From assembly GCF_900258435.1 (NCBI RefSeq), contig NZ_LT992558.1:2619889-2683888 (forward strand): a stretch of DNA of 64,000 nucleotides. The letters run 5' to 3'. Positions 1 to 8,858 of the stretch are shown here, in pieces. Below the pieces are notes generated by a model. It was not told the DNA's origin. It did no database searches and saw only the letters and a program-made list of their open reading frames with translations. Made by a program: the position numbers and the translations under genes. The stretch is from Carnobacterium divergens. Lineage in GTDB: Bacteria > Bacillota > Bacilli > Lactobacillales > Carnobacteriaceae. The stretch's first letter is position 1, and each line of letters opens with the position of its first letter.

Positions 1-1
1 C

Positions 2-109
2 AACAAAGATATTATTGATGATGAATTAGAAGTTAGCCTCTATGCAGATTGGCAAGGTAACGGACCAATAGAAAGAAGTTATGCGTCTGCTACAATACAC
101 ATGCAATAA
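2..109 (+). CDS. C-terminal fragment of an unknown protein (5' end outside window)
   Basis: An open frame enters from the left edge and stops at TAA 107-109, giving about 35 residues ending in ATIHMQ. The visible part is rich in Ser, Tyr and Asp and could be the last strands of a beta-sandwich surface protein, but no family motif can be recognised. Two hairpins with T-tracts follow, consistent with the true 3' end of a plus-strand gene. The reading frame is clear; the product is unknown. Confidence 0.45.
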   Translation, partial: NKDIIDDELEVSLYADWQGNGPIERSYASATIHMQ

Positions 110-135
110 AAAAACTTCTTAGAACTAAAGAGCAA

Positions 136-165
136 TCCTAAAAAATTAATAGTTTAGGTTTTTTT
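136..165 (+). terminator. possible weak intrinsic terminator
   Basis: CCTAAA (137-142) pairs with TTTAGG (153-158) and is followed by a run of T. The stem is only 6 bp, so it may act with the hairpin at 195-246. Confidence 0.4.
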
Positions 166-194
166 AAAATTTTGATATCCTTAACTATTTTAAT

Positions 195-246
195 TGAGCT
201 TGGTCAATGATGTGGAATTTGCATCATTTGATTAGCTCTTTTTTCT
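195..246 (+). terminator. second hairpin with T-tract downstream of the partial gene
   Basis: GAGCT/AGCTC and AATGATG/CATCATT form a stem interrupted by a 5x5 internal loop, followed by a T-rich stretch from 239. Together with the hairpin at 136-165 it suggests tandem termination of the gene entering from the left. The rest of the 110-421 gap holds only AT-rich spacer and the pta terminator. Confidence 0.45.
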
Positions 247-340
247 CGTTCTATCCTTTCTTATTGATCATAAAAAAACGTTTAATACTAACCTCATACA
301 TAAAGAATTCAGCTAGTGTATAGAAAATAAAATAAAAAAA

Positions 341-363
341 ATAGAGCGAAAGATTCGCTCTAT
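341..363 (-). terminator. intrinsic terminator of pta
   Basis: Perfect 10-bp stem ATAGAGCGAA/TTCGCTCTAT with a 3-nt loop. On the minus strand it is followed by a long T-tract (A-run at 330-340 on the plus strand). It lies about 60 bp beyond the pta stop codon. Confidence 0.85.
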
Positions 364-421
364 AGAAATTCTACAAGTTTAAGTTTCGTGCATTTAATTA
401 GCACTATGGGAATACGCTCTT

Positions 422-1402
422 TTAGTTCATCAAGCTTTGTGCAGCTGTAATGATTGATAATTTGTATACATCTTCTTCGTTACATCCACGAGACAGATCT
501 GAAACTGGTTTGTTTAAACCTTGCAAGATTGGACCAATGGCTTCGAAGTTTCCAAAACGTTGTGCAATTTTGTAGCCAATGTTTCCTGATTGTAATTCTG
601 GGAAAACAAAGACAGTTGCTTGACCTGCTACTTTTGAATCAGGTGCTTTTTGTTGTCCTACAGAAGCGATATAAGCTGCATCAAATTGTAATTCTCCATC
701 AATTAAAACATCTGGAGCCAATTCTTGAGCAATTTTTGTTGCTTCTTCTACTTTTTTAGCTTCAGGAGCATTTGCTGATCCTTTTGTTGAGAAGCTTAGC
801 ATTGCTACCTTTGGATCGATATCGAATAAAGCGGCTGTTTTTGCACTTTCAACAGCGATTTCAGCTAATTCTTGAGCATTTGGGTTCACATTGATTGCGC
901 AATCTGAGAATAAATATTTTTCGTTATCGCGGCCACGTAACATGATGAATGCACCACTTGTACGAGAAACGCCTGGTTTTGTTTTAATAATTTGCAATGC
1001 TGGACGAACTGTATCTCCTGTTGAATGAACCGCACCACTTACTAAACCATCTGTTAAGCCCATGTAAGTCAACATTGTTCCAAAGTAATTTTCGTCTTTT
1101 AATAATTCTCTAGCTTGTTCTTCTGATACTTTTCCTTTACGACGTTCAACTAATGAGGCTACCATAGCGTCAATTTCTGCATAATTTGCAGGATCGATGA
1201 TTTCGATATTGTCAACGTTAAAGCCACGTTTTTTAGCCGCTTCAGAAACTGCTTCAACACTCCCAATCAACACAGGAGAAACCAATTCTTCAGATGCTAA
1301 ACGAACAGCAGCACCAATAATACGAGGCTCAGTTCCTTCAGGAAATACAACACGAATTTTTTTTCTTACAATTTTAAACTTTAGACTATCAAATAACTCC
1401 AC
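422..1402 (-). CDS. pta: phosphate acetyltransferase
   Basis: Interconverts acetyl-CoA plus phosphate and acetyl-phosphate plus CoA, the first step of the Pta-AckA route in the cytoplasm. The 326-residue length fits short, single-domain Gram-positive Pta. Family signatures include VFPEG near the N terminus, GLVSGAVHSTGDTVRPALQ around residue 125, and a C-terminal FGNFEAIGPILQGL followed by DLSRGC. I chose GTG at 1402 because GGAGGT lies 7 nt upstream of it; a TTG six codons earlier would put that ribosome-binding site inside the gene. It is a single-gene unit with its own terminator. No ackA is in the window. Confidence 0.95.
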   Translation of the reverse strand: MELFDSLKFKIVRKKIRVVFPEGTEPRIIGAAVRLASEELVSPVLIGSVEAVSEAAKKRGFNVDNIEIIDPANYAEIDAMVASLVERRKGKVSEEQARELLKDENYFGTMLTYMGLTDGLVSGAVHSTGDTVRPALQIIKTKPGVSRTSGAFIMLRGRDNEKYLFSDCAINVNPNAQELAEIAVESAKTAALFDIDPKVAMLSFSTKGSANAPEAKKVEEATKIAQELAPDVLIDGELQFDAAYIASVGQQKAPDSKVAGQATVFVFPELQSGNIGYKIAQRFGNFEAIGPILQGLNKPVSDLSRGCNEEDVYKLSIITAAQSLMN

Positions 1403-1566
1403 AATACTTACCTCCAGCAAATTATCATATTTTCTTCTATTCTACCATATCTTATTCAAAAAAAAAATAACAGTTTTTTCAGCTGTTTTCTATAAGAAAT
1501 CCCTAAAGAACAAATATTCTTAAATTAAAACTAATACAGTTTCTATATAATATCACCCAAAAAGTG

Positions 1567-2247
1567 TTACACAGTTTCTGGTAGCTGCCAATTGATTGGG
1601 GTTTCGCCAAATTTTATTAATGCTTCGTTCGTTTTTGAGAAAGGTTTTGAACCAAAAAATCCTCTGTAAGCCGATAATGGACTTGGATGTGGCGCTGTTA
1701 TGACTGCGTGCCTTGTTGTATCGATTAATTTTAGTTTAGAAATAGATGGTTTTCCCCATAAAATAAACACAATCGGCGTTGCTCGGTCATTTAATTTTTT
1801 AATCACAGCATCTGTCAATGTTTCCCACCCTTGACCACGATGAGAATTTGCTTGTCCATTTCGAACTGTTAGAACTGTATTTAATAACAAGACGCCTTGA
1901 TCAGCCCATGATTTTAAATACCCGTGATTCACAGGAGGAATCCCTAGATCCGATTGCAACTCTTTGTATATATTTACCAAAGAAGGGGGCGTTTTGATTG
2001 TTGGTTGAACTGAAAAGCTTAATCCATGAGCTTGGTTAGGTCCATGATAAGGATCTTGTCCTAAAATCACTACTTTGACTTTATCATAAGGCGTCCATTC
2101 AAAAGCCTCCCAAATGTGGTTCATCTCTGGAAAAATAACTTGTTCTTGATATTCTTTTTTTAAAAATTGTCTTAATTGTTGATAATAAGGCGCTTCAAAT
2201 TCATCTTTTAACACCTCTTGCCACTCATTATGAATAAGTTCTTTCAT
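1567..2247 (-). CDS. ung: uracil-DNA glycosylase (family 1)
   Basis: Excises uracil from DNA as the first step of base-excision repair. The 226-residue protein carries the catalytic water-activating motif [18 protein letters not shown] (about residues 63-80) with the catalytic Asp, and the DNA-intercalation loop [14 protein letters not shown] near the C terminus. AAGGAGG precedes the ATG. Length and motifs are standard for the family. It stands alone between pta and a divergent HAD gene; no strong terminator is visible between ung and pta, so some read-through into pta is possible. Confidence 0.97.
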   Translation of the reverse strand: MKELIHNEWQEVLKDEFEAPYYQQLRQFLKKEYQEQVIFPEMNHIWEAFEWTPYDKVKVVILGQDPYHGPNQAHGLSFSVQPTIKTPPSLVNIYKELQSDLGIPPVNHGYLKSWADQGVLLLNTVLTVRNGQANSHRGQGWETLTDAVIKKLNDRATPIVFILWGKPSISKLKLIDTTRHAVITAPHPSPLSAYRGFFGSKPFSKTNEALIKFGETPINWQLPETV

Positions 2248-2446
2248 TCTTTTATCCTCCTTTAATTAGGCTACTCCTTAAATTCTACTAAAAAAACCGT
2301 ATTGTATCAATCGTTATTTAATATTATTATAAATCGCCATTCTCCTTTTTATAACGTAAAAAAAAATCTTTATCAAACTTTTTAAGTTTCTTTTCAGTCA
2401 TTTAATGGTAAACTTAAAAGGAATCTAACATATTGGGGGATACATC

Positions 2447-3316
2447 ATGATAGAACTTATTGCATCAGATATGGACGGAACTTTGTTAAATGAAAAAATG
2501 GTTATTTCAAAAACCAACGCTGAAGCGATTGCTGAAGCAGAACGTCGTGGCATTCGTTTTATGGTCTCAACTGGGCGTGGCTATACTGAAGCTCATCCTT
2601 TACTGGCTGAAGTAGGAATTAGTTGTCCGATGATTACACTTAACGGCGCGCAAGTTTACGATGAATTTGGTCAAATTATTGACAATATCGGAATTGATAA
2701 AGCAACAGTCCATGCTATTTTAAAAACATTAAAAGAACACAATATCTATGCCGAAATGGTCACTTCAAAAGGAATCTATTCAGAAAGTAAAGTTAAACGG
2801 ATTGAATCTGTGGCTTCTTTACTAGTCAATTTAAATCCTGATACCACTTATAAAATGGGCGTTGTTCTCGCTGCTGCTCGTTTAGAACTAATGAATATTA
2901 ACTATGTTGATGATTATCAAGAACTTGTAAATGATGAGTCAATTGAAGTTTTAAAATTAATCGCCTTTAGCGATGATGGTCAACGTACCTTGCAACCAAT
3001 CAAAGAGCAACTTGAAAGCTTAGGGACATTAGCGATTACATCTTCATTTATCAACAATATCGAAATCAATCATAAAAACGCTCAAAAAGGCATTGCTTTA
3101 AAACGAACCGCTAAAAAATTAGGGATTCCATTAGAAAACGTGATGGCAATTGGCGATAATTTTAACGATGTCTCCATGCTAGATGTTGCGGGTGTTAGCT
3201 TTGCGATGGAAAATGCGGAAGAAGACGTTAAAAAACATGCGAAACACCTGACTTCTAATAACAATGAAAATGGTGTCGCTGAAGCCATTATGCGCAGTAT
3301 CAATGAAAACTTATAA
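2447..3316 (+). CDS. Cof-type HAD-superfamily sugar-phosphatase
   Basis: Predicted cytoplasmic phosphatase of the HAD IIB (Cof/YidA) subfamily, acting on small phosphorylated metabolites. Motif I is DMDGTLLN at residues 8-15 (nucleophile and acid/base Asp), the Ser of motif II lies in VSTGRGY, and motif IV is GDNFNDVSML near residue 235. The conserved Lys before AIGDN is in the segment QKGIALKR. The 289-residue length is typical. GGGGGA precedes ATG 2447. The substrate cannot be read from sequence. It is followed by the pdxK promoter rather than a terminator, so the two may be partly co-expressed. Confidence 0.9.
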   Translation: MIELIASDMDGTLLNEKMVISKTNAEAIAEAERRGIRFMVSTGRGYTEAHPLLAEVGISCPMITLNGAQVYDEFGQIIDNIGIDKATVHAILKTLKEHNIYAEMVTSKGIYSESKVKRIESVASLLVNLNPDTTYKMGVVLAAARLELMNINYVDDYQELVNDESIEVLKLIAFSDDGQRTLQPIKEQLESLGTLAITSSFINNIEINHKNAQKGIALKRTAKKLGIPLENVMAIGDNFNDVSMLDVAGVSFAMENAEEDVKKHAKHLTSNNNENGVAEAIMRSINENL

Positions 3317-3323
3317 TTTTCTA

Positions 3324-3352
3324 TTGACAATGACACAGATTTAACGTAAAAA
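3324..3352 (+). promoter_or_regulatory. sigma-A promoter for pdxK
   Basis: TTGACA (3324-3329), 17-bp spacer, TAAAAA (3347-3352), 50 bp before the pdxK ATG. The perfect -35 and ideal spacing support it. Confidence 0.6.
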
Positions 3353-3401
3353 TAAAATAACAACTTATGCTACACCCGATATATAAGGAGGAAATTCCCA
3401 A

Positions 3402-4226
3402 ATGACAGTTATCCCAAAAACATTAACAATTGCCGGTAGTGATTCAAGTGGTGGCGCTGGTATCCAAGCCGATTTAAAAACATTTGAAGAATATAGCACC
3501 TATGGTTTGTCTGCTCTAACAACCATTGTTACCATGGATCCTGACAACGATTGGCATCACAATGTCTTTCCAATTGACGTTGCTATCGTGAAGGAACAGC
3601 TAAAAACAAATTTAGCAGGTGGAAAAATCGATGCAATGAAAACAGGAATGCTTGGAACGGTTCCTATTATTGACTTAGTTGCTGAAACGATTAAAACACA
3701 TCAGTTAAAAAATATCGTGATTGATCCAGTAATGGTTTGTAAAGGTGAGGATGAGGTCTTAAATCCAGATAGTGCCGATGCATTAAGAGATCAGTTAATT
3801 CCCTTAGCAACTATCACTACACCTAATTTATTTGAAGCAGGTGTTTTATCTGGTTTAGGTAAATTAACCAATCTAGAGGACATGAAAAAAGCTGCTGAAA
3901 AAATCCATGCACTGGGTGCGAAAAACGTGGTGATTAAAGGCGGAAAAGCCTTAGCTGGTGATAAAGCCATCGACCTTTTTTATGACGGTTCTGAATTTAC
4001 TGTGTTAGAAACAGAAAAAATCACCCCGGCCCATAACCATGGAGCGGGTTGTACGTTTGCAGCTGCAATTACTGCTGGACTAGCAAACGGTCTTTCTGTT
4101 AAAGACGCTGTTTTAAAAGCAAAAGACTTTGTTTCAGAAGCAATCCGTAGTGGCTTTGATTTCAATGAGTATGTTGGCCCTGTTTTCCATGGTGGCTATC
4201 GTTTAACAAAACAAGATAAAATTTAA
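3402..4226 (+). CDS. pdxK: pyridoxal/pyridoxine kinase (ThiD-like ribokinase fold)
   Basis: Phosphorylates pyridoxal, pyridoxine or pyridoxamine with ATP in vitamin B6 salvage. The N terminus has LTIAGSDSSGGAGIQADLKT, as in ThiD and Bacillus-type PdxK; VIDPVMVCKGEDEVLN near residue 105 and the anion-hole/catalytic motif HNHGAGCTFAAA near residue 210 are close to B. subtilis PdxK as I recall it. The 274-residue length fits. HMP-phosphate kinase (ThiD) is the alternative, but no other thiamine gene is nearby and the VCKG plus HGAGCT pattern favours PdxK. AAGGAGGAAA precedes the ATG. Confidence 0.88.
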   Translation: MTVIPKTLTIAGSDSSGGAGIQADLKTFEEYSTYGLSALTTIVTMDPDNDWHHNVFPIDVAIVKEQLKTNLAGGKIDAMKTGMLGTVPIIDLVAETIKTHQLKNIVIDPVMVCKGEDEVLNPDSADALRDQLIPLATITTPNLFEAGVLSGLGKLTNLEDMKKAAEKIHALGAKNVVIKGGKALAGDKAIDLFYDGSEFTVLETEKITPAHNHGAGCTFAAAITAGLANGLSVKDAVLKAKDFVSEAIRSGFDFNEYVGPVFHGGYRLTKQDKI

Positions 4227-4234
4227 GTTCTCAT

Positions 4235-4280
4235 AAAAAAAAAGCAGAAATGAAAGTTAATAAATTTCATTTCTGCTTTT
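4235..4280. terminator. bidirectional terminator between pdxK and ldh
   Basis: A 16-bp arm AAAAGCAGAAATGAAA pairs with TTTCATTTCTGCTTTT (4265-4280). A-rich and T-rich flanks let it work on both strands. The right arm is also coding sequence for the last residues and stop of the convergent dehydrogenase. Confidence 0.9.
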
Positions 4281-5246
4281 TCCTATTTCAACAAGTTCTT
4301 TTACACTATCCAGAGAAATATCTACCATATTTTCAACTGCTTTTTCTGTATAAAAAGCAATATGTGGCGTTAACAGTACGTCACTACGATCTAATAATTC
4401 TTGTAATCTTGTGTCTTCTATTGTTTTTCCACGCCAATCATGAGAAAAATAAGCTGTTTCATTTTCATAAGTATCCAAAGCAGCTCCTGCCACTTTCCCA
4501 CTATTTAAACCTGACAATAAAGCATTCGTATCCACTAAGCTGCCTCGTGCAGTATTAACAAGATAAACACCCTGTTTCATTTGATTGATTGCGGCTTCGT
4601 TAATCATGTGAAAATTACTTTCTAGAGCTGGTGCATGTAAGGTGATTAAATCAGATTGTTGGAAAAGCTCTGCTATTTCTTCTACATAAGTAACGCGATC
4701 CTTTAAATCAGGATTTTGATACACGTCATACGCTAAAATTTTGCTTCCAAATCCTTGATAAATATCAATTGCACTCTGGCCAATTCGACCAGTGCCAATC
4801 ACGCCAACTGTCATATGCTTCAATTCCTTTGAAATTAAACCACTCCAACGAAAATCTTGCTCTTCCATACGTTGATTAAATGCAGGGACACGACGAATTA
4901 ATTGCAATGCTTGGCTAACTGAAAATTCCGCAATTGCACTCGGTGAGTATCCTGGTACATTGGTCACTTTCACGTTATTTTTTTTAGCAGCTTCGATGTC
5001 TACACTGTCATAGCCAACCGAACGAATTGCAAAACTGTGAATACCTAATTGAGCTATTGATTGGAACATTTCTGCTTCATAAGCGCTCGTTTGTAACGCA
5101 CAAATACCCTCATAGCCTTTAGCTAGAAAAGCTGTTTCTGCAGTAATCCTTGCATCCGTCATTGCTACTTCGATTTTATTGCGTTTTGCCCATTTTTCGA
5201 TATATTTTCTTTCATCTTCTCGAACATTATACGCAATTAACTTCAT
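4257..5246 (-). CDS. ldhD: D-lactate dehydrogenase / D-2-hydroxyacid dehydrogenase
   Basis: NAD-dependent reduction of pyruvate (or related 2-keto acids) to the D-hydroxy acid. The 329-residue protein has the Rossmann motif VGVIGTGRIGQ near residue 148 and the catalytic triad Arg in NTARGS, Glu in LDTYENE and His in TPHIA. The C-terminal segment HDWRGKTIEDTRLQELL is typical of LAB D-lactate dehydrogenases. GAGGAAG precedes the ATG. It is monocistronic. A second D-lactate-type enzyme lies at 51041 and a more distant paralogue at 33735. Confidence 0.9.
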   Translation of the reverse strand: MKLIAYNVREDERKYIEKWAKRNKIEVAMTDARITAETAFLAKGYEGICALQTSAYEAEMFQSIAQLGIHSFAIRSVGYDSVDIEAAKKNNVKVTNVPGYSPSAIAEFSVSQALQLIRRVPAFNQRMEEQDFRWSGLISKELKHMTVGVIGTGRIGQSAIDIYQGFGSKILAYDVYQNPDLKDRVTYVEEIAELFQQSDLITLHAPALESNFHMINEAAINQMKQGVYLVNTARGSLVDTNALLSGLNSGKVAGAALDTYENETAYFSHDWRGKTIEDTRLQELLDRSDVLLTPHIAFYTEKAVENMVDISLDSVKELVEIGKSRNEIY

Positions 5247-5435
5247 CTTCTCTTCCTCATTTCGTGAAATTTTCTTTTTTTACTTTAGCACATTCTCCCT
5301 CATTTGAATACTAACACATGACGATATTTAGGTTATTTTAATATTTTTTTACACCTAAAATTGAAAAAATCTTATGCTTTTCGTAACTGATTTAATCTTG
5401 GTTTTGTGCTATTCTATTCATAGAGGTGGATAATT

Positions 5436-5951
5436 ATGATTCATTTATATATGAAACAACAATTTGTATCCATGCAAGAGCGTATTATTATTAAAGACGA
5501 GTCTGGAAAAGATTGCTATCTACTCATTGGAAAATGGGGAAATGTTGGCGATGGTCTTTATCTATATAAAATTGACGGTACATTAGTTGCTGAAGCAAAA
5601 CAAACCCTACTGTCAATTTTGCCTAAATTCGATTTGTATCTTGCAGATCAAAAAGTAGGAAGCTTATCTAAACATTACGGCTTAAAAATGCCTTTTTTTA
5701 AAGTAAGCAAGCTTCACTGGCTGGTGACTGGGGATTTTTACAATCATCATTACCAAATAAAAAAAGGACACCAGTTAATTATGACGATGGAAAAAAGTTA
5801 TTTGCCTACTGGAGACTTTTACGCCCTATCCATTGAAGATCCTAAAGATGCTCCGATTTGCTTATGTATCGCAGCAATACTCGATCATTTATTGCTCAAT
5901 CGACTTCCTCAAAAGGTTCGAAATCGCCGTATTTCTTTTCAACCGTATTAA
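5436..5951 (+). CDS. LURP-one-related (YxjI-like) protein
   Basis: 171-residue soluble protein related to the LURP-one/YxjI (Tubby-like beta-barrel) family. The N-terminal pattern, YMKQQFVSMQERIIIKDE followed by GKDCYLLIGKWG, matches the family opening (MKQKxFSxxDxFxIxDExGxxxYxVxG), and the alternating hydrophobic strands fit. Function is unknown. AGAGGTGG precedes the ATG. Upstream is a possible extended -10 (TG-C-TATTCT near 5408). It ends at a terminator shared with the convergent GNAT gene. Confidence 0.7.
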   Translation: MIHLYMKQQFVSMQERIIIKDESGKDCYLLIGKWGNVGDGLYLYKIDGTLVAEAKQTLLSILPKFDLYLADQKVGSLSKHYGLKMPFFKVSKLHWLVTGDFYNHHYQIKKGHQLIMTMEKSYLPTGDFYALSIEDPKDAPICLCIAAILDHLLLNRLPQKVRNRRISFQPY

Positions 5952-5975
5952 GACTCTTTTTTCTAAACTTACTAA

Positions 5976-6006
5976 AAATCGTTAAACCACTAAGTGATTT
6001 AACGGT
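5976..6006. terminator. bidirectional terminator
   Basis: A stem of about 16 bp with G-U pairs (AAATCGTTAAACCACT against AGTGATTTAACGGTTT) lies between converging genes, with short T-tracts on both sides. Confidence 0.8.
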
Positions 6007-6010
6007 TTTG

Positions 6011-6583
6011 TTATTTTTCAGTTATTTCTTTTTGCATATGGTTGTACAAGTGCCCACTGATCGTCACTTCACCGTTCTTTTTGAAGCCCATTCGCTCATA
6101 CAATTTTTGTGCTTGCGGGTTTTGTTGATCGCAATTTAAACCAATTACTTTTTGACCGTCTTCTAAAGCAAAATCTGGAAGAGCTGCTAACAACTCTGTT
6201 CCAACTCCTTGCCCACGGAAAGATTCTTTTGTAACAATTGAATCAAGGTACCATTCATTTGGAACTGTTTCTGGTTCTGTAAATAGTTGAATCGATGTAT
6301 CAAACCCTTTTTCTTGAATAATTTCTGTTAATGGTGCATCAATTAGCGGTTCAATTGCTCCTGGATAACCAAAAACAATCCCAGCTATCTCACCGTTCTT
6401 TTCCCACACATGGCCATGATTGTAGCTGTAACGATAATCTTCCGTTTGAATACCGGCAATCAATAATTCAATCACCTGTTCTCTTGACAAAGTTTTAAAA
6501 ACATCTAATTCCATATCTTCTAGAATCACCATAATCATCGGCGCAATTGCTGCTGCATCTGCTTTTGTTGCTTTTCTAATCAT
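6011..6583 (-). CDS. GNAT-family N-acetyltransferase
   Basis: 190-residue acetyltransferase with the acetyl-CoA-binding motif FRGQGVGTELL (about residues 139-149, R/Q-x-x-G-x-G) and the C-terminal NPQAQKLYERMGF typical of the fold. Substrate unknown. AGAGGAA precedes the ATG. It is 18 bp downstream of a TetR regulator and has no promoter of its own, so the two form an operon that the regulator probably controls. The pair could be a resistance or protein/small-molecule acetylation module. Confidence 0.88.
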   Translation of the reverse strand: MIRKATKADAAAIAPMIMVILEDMELDVFKTLSREQVIELLIAGIQTEDYRYSYNHGHVWEKNGEIAGIVFGYPGAIEPLIDAPLTEIIQEKGFDTSIQLFTEPETVPNEWYLDSIVTKESFRGQGVGTELLAALPDFALEDGQKVIGLNCDQQNPQAQKLYERMGFKKNGEVTISGHLYNHMQKEITEK

Positions 6584-6601
6584 TGTTATTCCTCTTTTCC
6601 T

Positions 6602-7183
6602 TTAGGTAGTTATTCGTAACGCTCGTTGAATAAATTCTGCAGTTGCTTGTTGTTGTTCTTCAATCAATTGTTGACTTGGTTTAGTATCATATAAATAAAG
6701 TTGTTCTGCTGCTGATTCTGTTAATCCAATAATTAATTTAGCCATTTGTTTAGGATTTAACGTGACATCCATTTCTTTTTTTTGAATGGCTTCTTCTAAA
6801 ATAGCCCCAACAAATTCATAATAAGGATCATAGATGGTTTCCCATTCTGTTAAATAATCACTTGAAGCTAAACCCGCATACGTCAGAGCTATCACTTCAG
6901 AGTATCGCTTCGTCAAAGTAAAACTAACCTCAACCAGTTGATTGAGTTGTTCTGCAAAAGTCGCTTGTGGATTGACTTCTTTTTTGGCTACCGACAAAAT
7001 TTCTTTCACTACTTCTTCTGCAATGGCCGGCATAATCGCTAATTTTGAAGGGAAGTATAAATAAAAAGTTCCTTGTGCAACGCCTGCATGCTTAACAATG
7101 TCAGAGATTTTGGTTTGTTCTAACCCTTTTTCCGTAAAAATCGCAATCGCTGCTTCGATTAATTTTTGTTTTTTATCTTTCAT
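6602..7183 (-). CDS. TetR/AcrR-family transcriptional regulator
   Basis: 193 residues. The N-terminal helix-turn-helix is canonical: KQKLIEAAIAIFTEKGLEQT, then KISDIVKHAGVAQGTFYLYF (residues 25-44). The C-terminal two thirds are a helical ligand domain with no recognisable specificity. AGGAGGACTTT precedes the ATG. It is first in an operon with a GNAT gene, and a 9-3-9 operator palindrome covers the start region of its own promoter, so autorepression is likely. The divergent neighbour glnHP has its own separate promoter. Confidence 0.92.
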   Translation of the reverse strand: MKDKKQKLIEAAIAIFTEKGLEQTKISDIVKHAGVAQGTFYLYFPSKLAIMPAIAEEVVKEILSVAKKEVNPQATFAEQLNQLVEVSFTLTKRYSEVIALTYAGLASSDYLTEWETIYDPYYEFVGAILEEAIQKKEMDVTLNPKQMAKLIIGLTESAAEQLYLYDTKPSQQLIEEQQQATAEFIQRALRITT

Positions 7184-7200
7184 AAAGTCCTCCTATCAAA

Positions 7201-7221
7201 AATGACTGACTTTCATTCATT
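7201..7221. promoter_or_regulatory. probable TetR-family operator
   Basis: AATGACTGA (7201-7209), 3-nt spacer, TCATTCATT (7213-7221): 8 of 9 positions are symmetric. It touches the -10 of the regulator's own promoter and covers the predicted start point, the usual position for an autorepressor. Confidence 0.65.
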
Positions 7222-7247
7222 TTATTTTAAATAATCAAAATTGTCAA
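7219..7247 (-). promoter_or_regulatory. sigma-A promoter of the TetR-GNAT operon
   Basis: On the minus strand: TTGACA (7247-7242), 17-bp spacer, TAAAAT (7224-7219). Confidence 0.75.
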
Positions 7248-7361
7248 CTATAGTATAAGTTCTGACGCTTTCATTCCATTCATTAAAGTATCTTAAATGC
7301 TTCACTCTAAACTCCTTACATTTCGTGTTACATCTTCTGACATAACGTGATTACATATTAG

Positions 7362-7390
7362 TTGCATGTTTTTTAATTTTGAAATAAAAT
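7362..7390 (+). promoter_or_regulatory. sigma-A promoter of glnHP-glnQ
   Basis: TTGCAT (7362-7367), 17-bp spacer, TAAAAT (7385-7390), 22 bp before the glnHP start codon. Confidence 0.65.
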
Positions 7391-7412
7391 GAATTCTTAA
7401 ACAGGAGGAGAT

Positions 7413-8858
7413 ATGATGAAACAACATAGAAAACACTTATTTCTATTATCTATCACACTACTATTAGGTGTGCTATTTAACTTTGCAGCCCCACAAAAAG
7501 CAGCTGCTGAAACAACTAAAAAATACATTATCGGGACGGACGTAACCTTTGCCCCCTTTGAATTCCAAGATAAAAAAGGTGATTTTGTAGGAATTGACAT
7601 GGATTTGTTAAAAGCCATTGGAAAAGATCAAGGTTTTGAGGTTGAAATCAAACCCCTTGGCTTCAATGCTGCAGTTCAAGCTCTTGAAACGGATCAAGTG
7701 GACGGTGTTATTGCAGGAATGAGCATTACCGATGAGCGTAAACAAAAATTCGACTTCTCAGACCCTTACTTTGAAAGTGGCGTCGTAATGGCGGTCGCAG
7801 ATACAAACGATACCATAAAAGGCTACGACGACTTAAAAGGCAAAACAGTAGCTGTTAAAACAGGAACTCAAGGCGCTGAATTTGCTCAATCGATTAAAGA
7901 TAAATATGGTTTTAAAGTGACGACCTTTGATGATTCTTCTAATATGTACGAAGACGTTAAAGCTGGAAATTCTGATGCTGCTTTTGAAGATTATCCAGTA
8001 ATGGCTTATGCGATTACTCAAAATGTCCCTTTAAAATTAGTAACAGATAAAGAAAAAGGCGGCCAATATGGCTTTGCTGTTAATAAAGGCAAAAATCAAG
8101 AATTATTAAAAATGTTCAATGATGGCTTAACGAATCTTAAAAACAATGGCGAGTATGAAAAAATTCAAAATCGTTATTTAGGCGAAGCTGATAAGAAAGT
8201 TGAAAAAACAAGCACGTTAGCGTTAGCAAAAGAAAATGCGGGTCAATTAATGGCTGGACTTGGTAAAACATTGTTGATTACCTTGATTTCAATTGCGATT
8301 GCTTCTGTGTTAGGCATTCTTTTTGGCTTACTAAGTGTGACACCAAGTAAAATTTTACGTGGGATTGCAATGATCTATGTCGATATCATGCGTGGCGTAC
8401 CGATGATTGTATTTGCATTCTTCGTCTACTTTACCATCCCACAAATGCTAGGAATCAAAATGCCTGCTACGTTAGCTGCGATTATTATTTTAAGCTTAAA
8501 TGCCGGTGCTTACATTGCCGAACTTGTTCGTGGTGGTATCAATGCAGTTGACAATGGTCAATTAGAGGCTGCTAGAAGTCTCGGATTGCCTTATGGAAAA
8601 TCAATGAGTAAAATTATCTTGCCTCAAGCCGTTAAAATTATGATCCCTTCATTTATCAATCAATTTGTGATTACACTAAAAGATACATCAATTTTATCCA
8701 TTATCGGATTAGTAGAATTAACACAAACCGGTAAAATCATTATCGCTAGAACCTACGATTCAAATATGTGGTTTATCATTGGCTTAATGTATATTATCGT
8801 GATTACGTTCCTAACAAAAGTATCCAATCGTCTTGAAAGGAGAATCAACAATGGTTAA
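7413..8858 (+). CDS. glnHP: glutamine-type amino-acid ABC transporter, fused binding protein and permease
   Basis: 481-residue fusion. Residues 1-32 are a signal peptide ending near AAAE. A family-3 solute-binding domain follows (about 36-260; [15 protein letters not shown] and [15 protein letters not shown] are characteristic), then a permease domain with several membrane segments (about 270-480) including the EAA-type loop [20 protein letters not shown] that contacts the ATPase. The fusion tethers the receptor to the membrane, as known for lactococcal and other LAB GlnPQ systems. AGGAGGAG precedes tandem ATG codons at 7413 and 7416. It overlaps glnQ by 8 bp. Glutamine or glutamate is the likely substrate; the exact specificity cannot be read. 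Confidence 0.92.
   Translation: MMKQHRKHLFLLSITLLLGVLFNFAAPQKAAAETTKKYIIGTDVTFAPFEFQDKKGDFVGIDMDLLKAIGKDQGFEVEIKPLGFNAAVQALETDQVDGVIAGMSITDERKQKFDFSDPYFESGVVMAVADTNDTIKGYDDLKGKTVAVKTGTQGAEFAQSIKDKYGFKVTTFDDSSNMYEDVKAGNSDAAFEDYPVMAYAITQNVPLKLVTDKEKGGQYGFAVNKGKNQELLKMFNDGLTNLKNNGEYEKIQNRYLGEADKKVEKTSTLALAKENAGQLMAGLGKTLLITLISIAIASVLGILFGLLSVTPSKILRGIAMIYVDIMRGVPMIVFAFFVYFTIPQMLGIKMPATLAAIIILSLNAGAYIAELVRGGINAVDNGQLEAARSLGLPYGKSMSKIILPQAVKIMIPSFINQFVITLKDTSILSIIGLVELTQTGKIIIARTYDSNMWFIIGLMYIIVITFLTKVSNRLERRINNG

Noticed and set aside
454-759. Plus-strand open frame inside pta
   Set aside because: Leucine/glutamine-rich shadow of the well-supported minus-strand pta gene, with no ribosome-binding site.
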